Origin: Blastopirellula marina
GTDB lineage: Bacteria; Planctomycetota; Planctomycetia; Pirellulales; Pirellulaceae
Assembly (NCBI RefSeq): GCF_002967715.1
Contig: NZ_PUIA01000016.1
Location: forward strand, 62,001 to 126,000
Direction: 5' to 3'
DNA: 64,000 nt
Position 1 is the stretch's first letter. Each line of letters begins with the position of its first letter. The notes under the pieces are model-generated. The model made no database searches and had not been told where the DNA came from. It saw only the letters and a list, made by a program, of their open reading frames with translations. Shown one piece after another: positions 26,402-35,554 of the stretch. The translations under genes and the position numbers were made by a program.

Positions 26402-28207
26402 ATGCTTCGCGTGTTTGGCCCCCGACGTCTGGAAGATGGCAACGTTCTGTTTACGGTTCATGCCCCTGCGTGCGAAAAGCTGGTGCTGCAGATCGAGGGA
26501 GAGCACGCGCAGGAGGTACCCATGATCGCGACGTCGGATCGCGTGTTCACGGCCACCGCGAGCGTATCTCCCGGCACTCGATATTGGTTTCGCGTGCCGG
26601 ACGGAAACCCTCGGCCAGATCCTGCCAGTCGATTTCAGCCTGATGGGGTTCACGGCCCGTCGCAGTGGATCGATCCAGATACGTATTGCTGGAGTGATCA
26701 GTCATGGCGTGGGCTGCCCAAGGATCAAATGATTCTGTACGAACTCCATATTGGTACGTTTACCAAGGAAGGAACGTATCTGGCAGCGATCGACCGCCTG
26801 GACGAGTTGGTTGATCTCGGTGTTACGGCGATTGAGGTCATGCCGGTAGCGCAGTCGACAGGAAGATGGAACTGGGGGTACGACGGAACAAACTTATTCG
26901 CACCACGCAACACATTCGGTACGCCGGACGAATTTAAGCAACTGGTCGATACGGCACACGGGCGCGGAATCGCGATGATACTGGATGTGGTCTACAACCA
27001 CTTCGGTGCCGAGGGGAACTATCTGCATCCGTTTGGCGGCTACGTTTCACCCAGACACCAAACGGTGTGGGGAGATGCGCCTCACTTGGATGGTGACGGA
27101 AGCGAGATGATGCGGGATTATATCGTCGCCAATGTTCGCTACTGGATCGAAGAGTTTCACTTCGATGGCCTGCGACTCGACGCAACGCACTGTATTCTCG
27201 ATGAATCCCCCACGCATATCGTGGCTGAAGTTGGTAAGGCCTTTGCAGAGATGCAAGTTGAATTGGAACGCGAACTGCATCTGATCGCCGAAAGTAACGT
27301 CTATGACCCGGAGCTTCTCAAGTCCCTTGAGTCAGGTGGGTACGGATTCGATGCTATCTGGTGTGATGACTTCCTGCATGCTGTCGCGGCAGAAACCCGC
27401 CCGGACGAGCATATGTCGGACCGACGTTACATCCCAGGTGAAGATATCGATATGGTTCTTCGCCGTGGATACGTGTTTCGCGGGACGTTCGAGGAAAAAC
27501 GTCGACGCATCCCACTGGCAGAAGATAGCTCCACAGCGAACTGGGAGTCGTTGATCTTTTCGATCCAAAATCACGACTTCATTGGCAATCATCCCGATGG
27601 CCGGCGTTTGCATCAGGTTACATCTCACGAGGCACATCGAGCCGCAGCCGCATTGATTTGTATGTTGCCGGCGATCCCGATGCTGTTCATGGGGGAAGAG
27701 TTCGCCTCGGAGAAGCCGTTCTATTTCTTCGCCGATTTTGGCGACTCTCACCTGCGAGATGCGGTTGAGAAGGGACGCCATCGTGAGTATCCACAGCACG
27801 ATTGGACGGATACGGTATCGTGCTTGTCGCAGGCCGCGTTTCGAAAGTCGAAGATCGGTCCGCGGGAGAAGGGGAGTGAGGAGACGCTTCAGTGGTATCG
27901 CGATTTGATTGCACTTCGCAAGTCGTGGAAGAAGCGAGGGCTCTTCGCTGGTGCTCATCTTCAGGCTCGCTGGGATGCGTTGTCACATGCGGCGATTCTT
28001 CAATATCAGCACGGAGATGAATCGGCGTTCGCAGTTATTCGGCTTGTCGATTCCCAAGCGGCGACGGGCGATATCCATGTCGAGTTGTCCGGTAATGTAC
28101 AACTAACTCAATGTGCTTTGCCGTTGGCAGATCAACCAGGAACGTGGGCACTCGGCACGTTGGGAGTACTGGTAGGGGAAGGAGAACTTCGCGGGGTCTC
28201 GGTGTAA
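26402..28207 (+). CDS. treZ: Malto-oligosyltrehalose trehalohydrolase (GH13)
   Basis: 601 residues, cytoplasmic; releases trehalose from the end of malto-oligosyltrehalose. An N-terminal beta-sandwich (VFGPRRLEDGNVLFTVHAP) precedes the GH13 barrel. Visible active-site blocks are MILDVVYNHFGAEGN, FDGLRLDATHCI (nucleophile Asp 260), LIAESN (acid/base Glu 297) and IQNHDFIGN (stabilising Asp 392). The phrase MILYELHIGTFTKEGTYLAA and MLFMGEEFASEKPF are typical for TreZ rather than a glycogen-branching enzyme. Its usual partner treY is not in the window. The ribosome-binding site is weak. Confidence 0.9.
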   Translation: MLRVFGPRRLEDGNVLFTVHAPACEKLVLQIEGEHAQEVPMIATSDRVFTATASVSPGTRYWFRVPDGNPRPDPASRFQPDGVHGPSQWIDPDTYCWSDQSWRGLPKDQMILYELHIGTFTKEGTYLAAIDRLDELVDLGVTAIEVMPVAQSTGRWNWGYDGTNLFAPRNTFGTPDEFKQLVDTAHGRGIAMILDVVYNHFGAEGNYLHPFGGYVSPRHQTVWGDAPHLDGDGSEMMRDYIVANVRYWIEEFHFDGLRLDATHCILDESPTHIVAEVGKAFAEMQVELERELHLIAESNVYDPELLKSLESGGYGFDAIWCDDFLHAVAAETRPDEHMSDRRYIPGEDIDMVLRRGYVFRGTFEEKRRRIPLAEDSSTANWESLIFSIQNHDFIGNHPDGRRLHQVTSHEAHRAAAALICMLPAIPMLFMGEEFASEKPFYFFADFGDSHLRDAVEKGRHREYPQHDWTDTVSCLSQAAFRKSKIGPREKGSEETLQWYRDLIALRKSWKKRGLFAGAHLQARWDALSHAAILQYQHGDESAFAVIRLVDSQAATGDIHVELSGNVQLTQCALPLADQPGTWALGTLGVLVGEGELRGVSV

Positions 28208-28243
28208 CGGAAATTGAGCGACTTGAAGCGAACAAGAAATAAA

Positions 28244-28275
28244 AAGACTCGGTCGGTGTGCCCTGACCGAGTCTT
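28244..28275 (-). terminator. Terminator between treZ and the chemoreceptor gene
   Basis: A perfect 11-bp stem, AAGACTCGGTC (28244-28254) and GACCGAGTCTT (28265-28275), with a 10-base loop. On the minus strand it is followed by TTTTTATTTC, so it serves mainly the chemoreceptor gene that ends at 28306; on the plus strand the T run is poor. Confidence 0.85.
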
Positions 28276-28305
28276 CAAGGATTGTGTATTTAGCGTCAGC
28301 AACGC

Positions 28306-30168
28306 TTAATAGCTGAACTCGCTCAGTGTTTCGTTTAGTCGCGAGGCCAGCGATGTCATGCGAGTTCCGACGGTGCCGGTCTTGGCGGCATCGCCTGAGG
28401 TTCGCTTGGCGACATCTTCGACCTGGGCAATATTGCGGCTAACCTCGGCACTGGCATCGGTCGATTGGTCGAGGCTGTGCGAGACCGATTGAACGCCGCT
28501 TGCGACGCTGGTCAATTGCTCGGAAATGCTCTGAGCGACACAACGCTGTTCTTCCACGGCAGCTGCGATCGTGGTCGAAATGTTGTGAACTTGCTTCACG
28601 ACACTGTCCACATCGGAAATCGTTTCCACGGCCAGGCTCGCCGACGACTGGATGCCTGCAATACGGGTACGAATATCGTCCGTCGCTTCGGCAGTCTGCC
28701 GGGCCAGGGCTTTTACTTCGGTTGCCACGACGGCAAAGCCGCGTCCAGCTTCGCCGGCACGAGAAGCTTCAATTGTCGCATTCAAGGCCAGTAGATTGGT
28801 TTGCTCGGCAATGTCTTGAATCACCTCAGTCACTCGGCCGATTTCTTCGGCGGCTTGGCTAAGAAGCTGCATTTTTTCGTGACTACTGCCTACGGTGATC
28901 TGAGCCGAGTTTGCGATGGTCGACGACTGTTCGGTGTTATTGGCAATTTCCGAAATGCTGCGAGTCATCTCTTCCACAGCGGTCGAAACCATCGAGAAGC
29001 TGTGGTTCATCTCATGAGTGGTTCGCTGGATATTGGAGATCGACACCGACATCTCTTCCGCCGCGGCAGCAACTGACGAGCTACGTAGCGACGTATCTTC
29101 CGCACCCTTCGAGAGGCTTCCGGATGTCTCATTGAGTTCCTCGGATGAGGAAACAAGGATTTCCGAGTCGGCGGCAATTCGGCTGACGACTCCTTGGATC
29201 TTCTCGACGAAGCGATTGAACGAGTTGGCCAGTCGACCAAACTCATCGCGGCGGTTCATGACCAGACGCTGAGTCAGGTCACCGCCACTAGCGGCAATGC
29301 CATCTAGCATGTGAATTGTTTGATTGAGCGGAGCGATAATCGAACGGGCAATCACAACGCCTAAAACCATCGTCAGTGCGATCGAGAGGCCGCCGATGAT
29401 GAGAAAGCTGCTGACCGAGGCGGACGCTGTTTCCCGAACGCATTGCGAGGTTACGACGACCGACTCGCGGCTTTCGCTGGCTTTCTGTTCGCTCTCGTTG
29501 ATGAGTTGCTTTTTCTTGTCAATCGCTTGGAGTGCGGCAGCGATATCGAGCTGAAGCTGTTCTTTCGCTCCGTCCAGCGGTGCTCGGAACGCTTCGAAGG
29601 CGACAAGCGATTCGGCGGTTAGACGTTGCATCTCTTCGGGTGAAAACTCTTGCCCTGGAGCCGACAAAGCGACAATCTTGCGGGTGATGCCCTTCCAGGC
29701 GTCGAGACGGGCCAGTGATTCATCGAGATGGGCCATGGCTTCGTCGCTGAAAATTCCTTCGCGAGCCCCGGCAATACGGCGATCGATCTGCGATAAGTTG
29801 TCTTCATGGTCGGTGACGAACTGCTTATAGCGTTTCTCTTCATGTTCGCCGGAACGAGCCATATTGCGGGCTTCGATTTCCGCAATCAGCACCTGGTAGG
29901 CATCGCGATCGGCATCCAGCATCAGCACGATACTGCCTTGCATTTCTTGCGTCTCTACCAGTTCTTCGTTCAAGAACGGCAGGATCTCAGTCTTGAGAAG
30001 AGGTGTGATTTTTTCGTCAATCAGAACCAGGAAATGATTGTCGACGATATCGTTCAAACTGCGAACTTGCTGGGAAAGTGCTGACCAGCCGATCCCAATC
30101 AGCAGCACCAAGGCCAGGCAGCTAATTGCTACCAACCCTCCGATTTTCCCTTTTGTGTTGAGCATCAT
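28306..30168 (-). CDS. Methyl-accepting chemotaxis protein
   Basis: 620 residues. Transmembrane helix 1 at ~11-31, a helical periplasmic domain to ~250, helix 2 (LIIGGLSIALTMVLGVVIA), then HAMP (RSIIAPLNQTIHMLDGIAAS) and a full signalling domain. The conserved tip reads IQDIAEQTNLLALNATIEAS and continues RAGEAGRGFAVVATEV. It should relay a periplasmic signal to CheA/CheW. The start ATG at 30168 has AGGAG in place. No che genes are near. The ligand is unknown; the four-helix-like sensor carries no recognisable motif. Confidence 0.94.
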   Translation of the reverse strand: MMLNTKGKIGGLVAISCLALVLLIGIGWSALSQQVRSLNDIVDNHFLVLIDEKITPLLKTEILPFLNEELVETQEMQGSIVLMLDADRDAYQVLIAEIEARNMARSGEHEEKRYKQFVTDHEDNLSQIDRRIAGAREGIFSDEAMAHLDESLARLDAWKGITRKIVALSAPGQEFSPEEMQRLTAESLVAFEAFRAPLDGAKEQLQLDIAAALQAIDKKKQLINESEQKASESRESVVVTSQCVRETASASVSSFLIIGGLSIALTMVLGVVIARSIIAPLNQTIHMLDGIAASGGDLTQRLVMNRRDEFGRLANSFNRFVEKIQGVVSRIAADSEILVSSSEELNETSGSLSKGAEDTSLRSSSVAAAAEEMSVSISNIQRTTHEMNHSFSMVSTAVEEMTRSISEIANNTEQSSTIANSAQITVGSSHEKMQLLSQAAEEIGRVTEVIQDIAEQTNLLALNATIEASRAGEAGRGFAVVATEVKALARQTAEATDDIRTRIAGIQSSASLAVETISDVDSVVKQVHNISTTIAAAVEEQRCVAQSISEQLTSVASGVQSVSHSLDQSTDASAEVSRNIAQVEDVAKRTSGDAAKTGTVGTRMTSLASRLNETLSEFSY

Positions 30169-30617
30169 TGAATCTCCTGCCCCATGGCCAAACTTTGGCC
30201 GTCATCGAAACTCATTCAAAAAGCGTGTCGCCCACAATGGCGACGTGACTGCGGAACCCTAGGTTATGCGGTTTGCACATGGTGATAATGAATACGAAAT
30301 TACGCAAATCTGAGCCTGTTTTGGGCCTCTGTTGCGGGTAACAGCAGGCTTTCAGAGGTCTGATCGAAAGGAAGTCACACCAACTGGTGGGGCGGTAGCA
30401 ATGGTCGGGTGGTACTCATCTGAACCCCACTAATAGGATAAATTCGTTAAGCTTGCCGCAGATGGCATAACGACGTTTTGCACGATGCGGGAAACGCTAT
30501 CTCGCTTTCTTCCGCGCAAATTTGTGTATAGGCGTTGATAGCAATTCGTCGAACCCAATGGGGCCGGACAACGGATGGACCGGCAGACTTCTGAGAATAG
30601 CATTGGGGCAGAAATCT
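30169..30617. other. Divergent intergenic region between the chemoreceptor and porin genes
   Basis: About 450 bases with no credible gene. A TGGCCAAAGTTTGGCCA near-palindrome lies around 30183-30200, in the chemoreceptor leader; its partner sequences suggest a small hairpin. Nothing else stands out. The porin start was placed at 30618, so in-frame codons from 30522 are treated as leader. Confidence 0.5.
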
Positions 30618-32084
30618 ATGACACGATGGATCGTGATGGCCACCGCTATGGCCATGGCGTTGGGGATACGTACGGCTAGCGCGCAGTACGACACGCCAGA
30701 CATCAACTTGTATGCACCGCCGATACCAGCATCTCCTTCCGATCGTGCGGTTTCCGCGGATCAAGCCGCGGCCTTGCAGGCCCAGATCGACGAGTTGAAA
30801 CGAGAGTTGGCTCGTCAAAAGTTCAACAACGGCGGTGTGCCTGCCATGAACGTCAGCGTTCCAAACAATGGTGCACCGGATATCGTCGAAGATGTCGACA
30901 GCCTGATGAAATGGCGAGAGTCCGTTGAGAGGTCGGAGGAAAAAGCAGCCGCGGCCGCTGCCTTGAAGCCATCGGTCAAAGTCGGTGGACGATTCTTTTA
31001 CGACGTCGCTGACTTCAGTCAGAATCAGGCCAGCTTGAATCAGGTTGGAGACGCGGAAGACGAAATGCGGCTTCGCTGGTGCTGGATCGAATTAGGGGGA
31101 AACGTTCTCGAGAACACGACCTACCGTGTTTGGTTCGATGTTGCCGCCCAGGTAAGTCTTCTAGACGTTTACCTCGATTTCGGTGAACTCCCCTTTATCC
31201 AGAACTTTCGCGTTGGACACTTCTTTGAACCGTTCAGCATGGAACAGCTAACGCCCAACAAGTATCTGGAGACCATGGAACGTTCGAGCCCGTTTTTGCT
31301 GGGACGCAATATGGGCATCATGGCTCACTCCGATAACGCAGAGGCTAACTGGACGTACGGTGTGGGCTTGTTCGTTTCCGAGCAAGGATCGAAGCCGCCG
31401 TTTTATGAAGGGGATACCGATGCTTCGGCCATCACGGGGCGCGTGACCTACTTGCCGTGGTACGACGAAGCCAGTGACGGGCGTGGTCTGATCCATTTGG
31501 GTGCCGGCTACAGCTGGCGGCACCTGGGTGATGGCAATACCCAGTTCCAGAATCGCCCAGATTCAGCGTTGGCACCTGTTATTGTCAATACTGGGCTGAT
31601 CGATGCGGACTACTACCACCTTGCTGGGCTGGAAGCCGCTTACGTTTACGGATCGTTCACGTTGCAGTCAGCGTATCACTGGGTATCGGTGGATACAGAC
31701 AACTTCGGTTCTGAGTCGTTCGATCACTATTACGTTCAGGCAAGCTACTTTCTGACCGGCGAGAATCGCTCGTATAACCGCCGCTCAGGTTCCTTCTCGA
31801 ACCGAGTGGTTCCCTACGAAAATTTCTTCAGGGTTCGCACGGAAGATAACTATATCTGCAATGGGCTGGGGGCCTGGGAGTTGGCCTACCGCTTTTCGCA
31901 TGACGACCTGAACAGCGATAACATTTTCGGCGGTACCGATTATCGGCACTTGGCAGGTCTGAACTGGTACTTGAGCCCATTTACTCGCGTCATGTTTCAG
32001 TACGTGTACTCGAATACGGATGACCAGGTCGCTTCCAACGGTGAATTGCACGTATTTCAGACACGTCTGCAATTCGACTTTTAG
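30618..32084 (+). CDS. Phosphate-selective porin-type outer-membrane channel (OprO/OprP family)
   Basis: 488 residues with a signal peptide (MTRWIVMATAMAMALGIRTA, cleaved near SAQ), a short coiled coil (AALQAQIDELKRELARQK) that may bind the cell wall or trimerise, then a long beta-barrel with alternating aromatic/hydrophobic strands. Typical blocks are VKVGGRFFYDVADF, RLRWCWIELGGN, RVGHFFEPFSMEQLTPNKYL and NRPDSALAPVIVNTG. The protein ends with a strand in an aromatic residue (HVFQTRLQFDF), the outer-membrane insertion signal. Family members pass phosphate or pyrophosphate, but planctomycetes carry many copies, so specificity is open. Confidence 0.85.
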   Translation: MTRWIVMATAMAMALGIRTASAQYDTPDINLYAPPIPASPSDRAVSADQAAALQAQIDELKRELARQKFNNGGVPAMNVSVPNNGAPDIVEDVDSLMKWRESVERSEEKAAAAAALKPSVKVGGRFFYDVADFSQNQASLNQVGDAEDEMRLRWCWIELGGNVLENTTYRVWFDVAAQVSLLDVYLDFGELPFIQNFRVGHFFEPFSMEQLTPNKYLETMERSSPFLLGRNMGIMAHSDNAEANWTYGVGLFVSEQGSKPPFYEGDTDASAITGRVTYLPWYDEASDGRGLIHLGAGYSWRHLGDGNTQFQNRPDSALAPVIVNTGLIDADYYHLAGLEAAYVYGSFTLQSAYHWVSVDTDNFGSESFDHYYVQASYFLTGENRSYNRRSGSFSNRVVPYENFFRVRTEDNYICNGLGAWELAYRFSHDDLNSDNIFGGTDYRHLAGLNWYLSPFTRVMFQYVYSNTDDQVASNGELHVFQTRLQFDF

Positions 32085-32157
32085 TCCCGACTTAATTCGA
32101 GCGGTCAAAGACGATCGGAATTCAATGCAGCTTTACCCTGATGGGAAAAGAATCATC

Positions 32158-32760
32158 ATGCGATACCAAGCGATAATTACCTTACTGTCTGTCATGTTAG
32201 TCAGCTCGATCGGTTCGGTCCGAGCTCAGGATCTGGTGGTTCTTCCTCCGACGCCACCTCAAGTAGACGGTCACCCACCAGTCGAATCCATGGAGCAAAT
32301 GGTCTATGGAGAGCCTGGCTGTTGTGCCCACTGCACACAGCAGTGTGCGTGTCAAAAACGCAAGCACGTAATTTGCGAGATTAAGAAGGTCAAGAAGACG
32401 GTATTCGATTGCGAATGCGAAGGCGTCTGTGGCCTGAACCCAAGTTCGATGCTGCCCGATTCGTTGTTCGGTATTTCGCTGTGGGGACATAAAAAGGTGG
32501 GATGCGGCGAGGCTGGGTGTGGCGATTGCGCTGCTGGTTGTTGCCCAAAAGCCCCGCAAGCCAGTCATTGCCGGACTCGCAAGGTTTTGGTGAAGAAGAC
32601 GATCACGGTGGAAGTGCCAGTTTACAAGTGCGTGGTCGAATACTGCTGTGACGGTTGTGGTGGCGCGATTGATTTCGCCGCCAGCGACGCGACTTCTAAA
32701 GAGAAAGACGTGCCACACGTCGCGTCTTTGCCAAGTAACCAGGCAGGTTATGGCGAATAA
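32158..32760 (+). CDS. Cysteine-rich exported protein of unknown function
   Basis: 200 residues from ATG 32158, which gives a signal peptide ending VRA. The mature part has 19 cysteines, in clusters such as PGCCAHCTQQCACQK, DCECEGVCG, GCGEAGCGDCAAGCC and YCCDGCGG, alternating with Lys-rich segments (EIKKVKKTVF, RTRKVLVKKTITVEVPVYKC). Paired cysteines suggest disulphide cross-linking in the cell envelope or metal binding. The C-terminus is SLPSNQAGYGE, echoed by the convergent small gene. I do not recognise a family. It follows the porin gene by 74 bases and may share its transcript. Confidence 0.72.
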   Translation: MRYQAIITLLSVMLVSSIGSVRAQDLVVLPPTPPQVDGHPPVESMEQMVYGEPGCCAHCTQQCACQKRKHVICEIKKVKKTVFDCECEGVCGLNPSSMLPDSLFGISLWGHKKVGCGEAGCGDCAAGCCPKAPQASHCRTRKVLVKKTITVEVPVYKCVVEYCCDGCGGAIDFAASDATSKEKDVPHVASLPSNQAGYGE

Positions 32761-32796
32761 CTGTTCCCCAGGAGTTGTCCGGCTCCGATCCCAGGC

Positions 32797-32822
32797 CCAT
32801 GCCCGCACGAGTGCGGGCATGG
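32797..32822 (+). terminator. Terminator after the cysteine-rich gene
   Basis: A perfect hairpin, CCATGCCCGCAC (32797-32808) with GTGCGGGCATGG (32811-32822), followed by TTGTTTCTT. It lies 37 bases past the stop. Confidence 0.85.
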
Positions 32823-32853
32823 TTGTTTCTTGGACGTACTTTGTCAACAAGAA

Positions 32854-32882
32854 AGCCCTGGCACATTGAAGCGACCAGGGCT
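32854..32882 (-). terminator. Hairpin terminator after the small exported-protein gene
   Basis: AGCCCTGG (32854-32861) pairs with CCAGGGCT (32875-32882) across 13 bases. On the minus strand it is followed by TTCTTGTTG, fitting the end of the gene that stops at 32913. Confidence 0.7.
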
Positions 32883-32912
32883 CGTAAGATCTTTCAGTAG
32901 CGTGGCCGAGTT

Positions 32913-33155
32913 TTAGCTTTCGCCATATCCAGATTGATCGCGGTAGAGCGATGGATCGTTTACGTGACGAATGACTTGAGTGCTTGGGGGGTAGTACGTT
33001 GGAGATGATTCGTAGGTACGGTATTCGACACGCGGAGCATGGTGGTGAAACGGACCGTAGGCACGGCGTCCGAACAGGCCAGCCTCGGCGGTCGTGACAA
33101 AGGTGGTCCCAACCAGGGCAGCGAATACTACGGAAGCTACGATGCGGGTCATCAT
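32913..33155 (-). CDS. Small exported protein of unknown function
   Basis: 80 residues. The start at 33155 (first of two adjacent ATGs) has GAGAGG 9 bases upstream. A signal peptide (VASVVFAALVGTTFV, cleaved near AEA) is followed by a short Tyr/His/Pro-rich chain (RAYGPFHHHAPRVEYRTYES). The C-terminus SLYRDQSGYGES resembles that of the convergent cysteine-rich protein. No domain recognised; probably envelope-associated. Confidence 0.65.
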   Translation of the reverse strand: MMTRIVASVVFAALVGTTFVTTAEAGLFGRRAYGPFHHHAPRVEYRTYESSPTYYPPSTQVIRHVNDPSLYRDQSGYGES

Positions 33156-33514
33156 GGTGAAGAGCCTCTCAAAAACAATTAGCGATTGACTGGACATCAA
33201 ACGTGGGGGCGGTGGATGTCTCTATGTCATCGTAATCAGCGAGAAAGCCTGGTCCAGCTTGATTCTTTACCCTCAGATTGAATACGGGCAAAGGGGTGAG
33301 AAACCACAGAGGATAGTGTGCCCATTGTCTAGCGGGTAGCTGAGACAATCAAAGAGTTTTGGGTCGGGCTGAAGCGATTGCACCGAAGATGATCCCTCTA
33401 GGTATGGGGTGTTGCTACCCGGAGGGATATGGCAGAGCCGCGAACAGCGCTGAATAAATTTTCTGGTAACCAAATGCCATTGGGTCTCTTTCGAGGGCAT
33501 TTAGTCTTGGAGAA
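33156..33514. other. Intergenic region, no gene seen
   Basis: About 360 bases between two small genes. Open frames here have poor codon pattern and no ribosome-binding sites. It presumably holds the promoter of the small exported-protein gene; I see no clear motif. Confidence 0.5.
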
Positions 33515-33724
33515 TTAAGCTTGGAGGACAGTTTGATCCGTGCTTGCCGGGCTGTTGCGTAGCATCTTGAATAATGCCTCACGAGCCTGATCGTAGGATC
33601 GATAGGTGGCCGGATCGATTAAGTAGCCACGTTCCTGACGGGCTGTATCTTCCGGCAATTGTCCTGGCGTAACTTGGGCGATGGTGAGGCTTTGGTTGAC
33701 CTCAATGATGGCGAAACGGACCAC
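33515..33724 (-). CDS. Small hypothetical protein
   Basis: 69 residues from a GTG at 33724 with AAAGGAG 6 bases upstream, one of the best ribosome-binding sites in the window. The product begins VVRFAIIEVNQSLTIAQV and includes LPEDTARQERGYLIDPATYR and DQAREALFKMLRN. No signal peptide or membrane segment; likely a small soluble alpha/beta protein. No family recognised. A longer frame to 33811 exists but the strong site decides the start. Confidence 0.6.
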   Translation of the reverse strand: MVRFAIIEVNQSLTIAQVTPGQLPEDTARQERGYLIDPATYRSYDQAREALFKMLRNSPASTDQTVLQA

Positions 33725-34078
33725 GTTGGACTCCTTTGTGGTAGCAGATGCACAATTTAATCCAAATGCCGAGCGTCCCAATTTCCGCCTAGAACGTTGC
33801 GACATCGTCACTAATTCCTTGCGACGACTATTCCTTATTTCGGTAGTCTCCCAAGAGTTGCCGAAGCTGTAAATGGGAAAAATTTCACGATGTCAGAATT
33901 TCATGGAGACTGAATAAAAGGTGGTAATCGCGTAGTCACTCATGCGCGAAACGATACCAATTAGCGAGTTTTCTGGGGAGAAAATGACCACGTGTCGACC
34001 TGCCGACATGCGGGTAGCCGCAGTGCGCAGGTACATAAGTTCAAGCATGAGCGACGTGAGATTTGAAAATCTGAATCC
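33725..34078. other. Intergenic region, no gene seen
   Basis: About 350 bases between the small gene and the DUF1501 stop. AT-rich around 33880-33930. No hairpin with a T run and no repeat was found. Confidence 0.5.
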
Positions 34079-35506
<1,428 letters not shown>

Positions 35507-35554
35507 TGCGATTCTCCCATCGGAGTTTCAGTGGCAGGCACCGGCAAGGCTGGA

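Noticed and set aside
33201-33510. Possible tRNA or small RNA
   Set aside because: No cloverleaf, no conserved T-loop and no terminator could be drawn.
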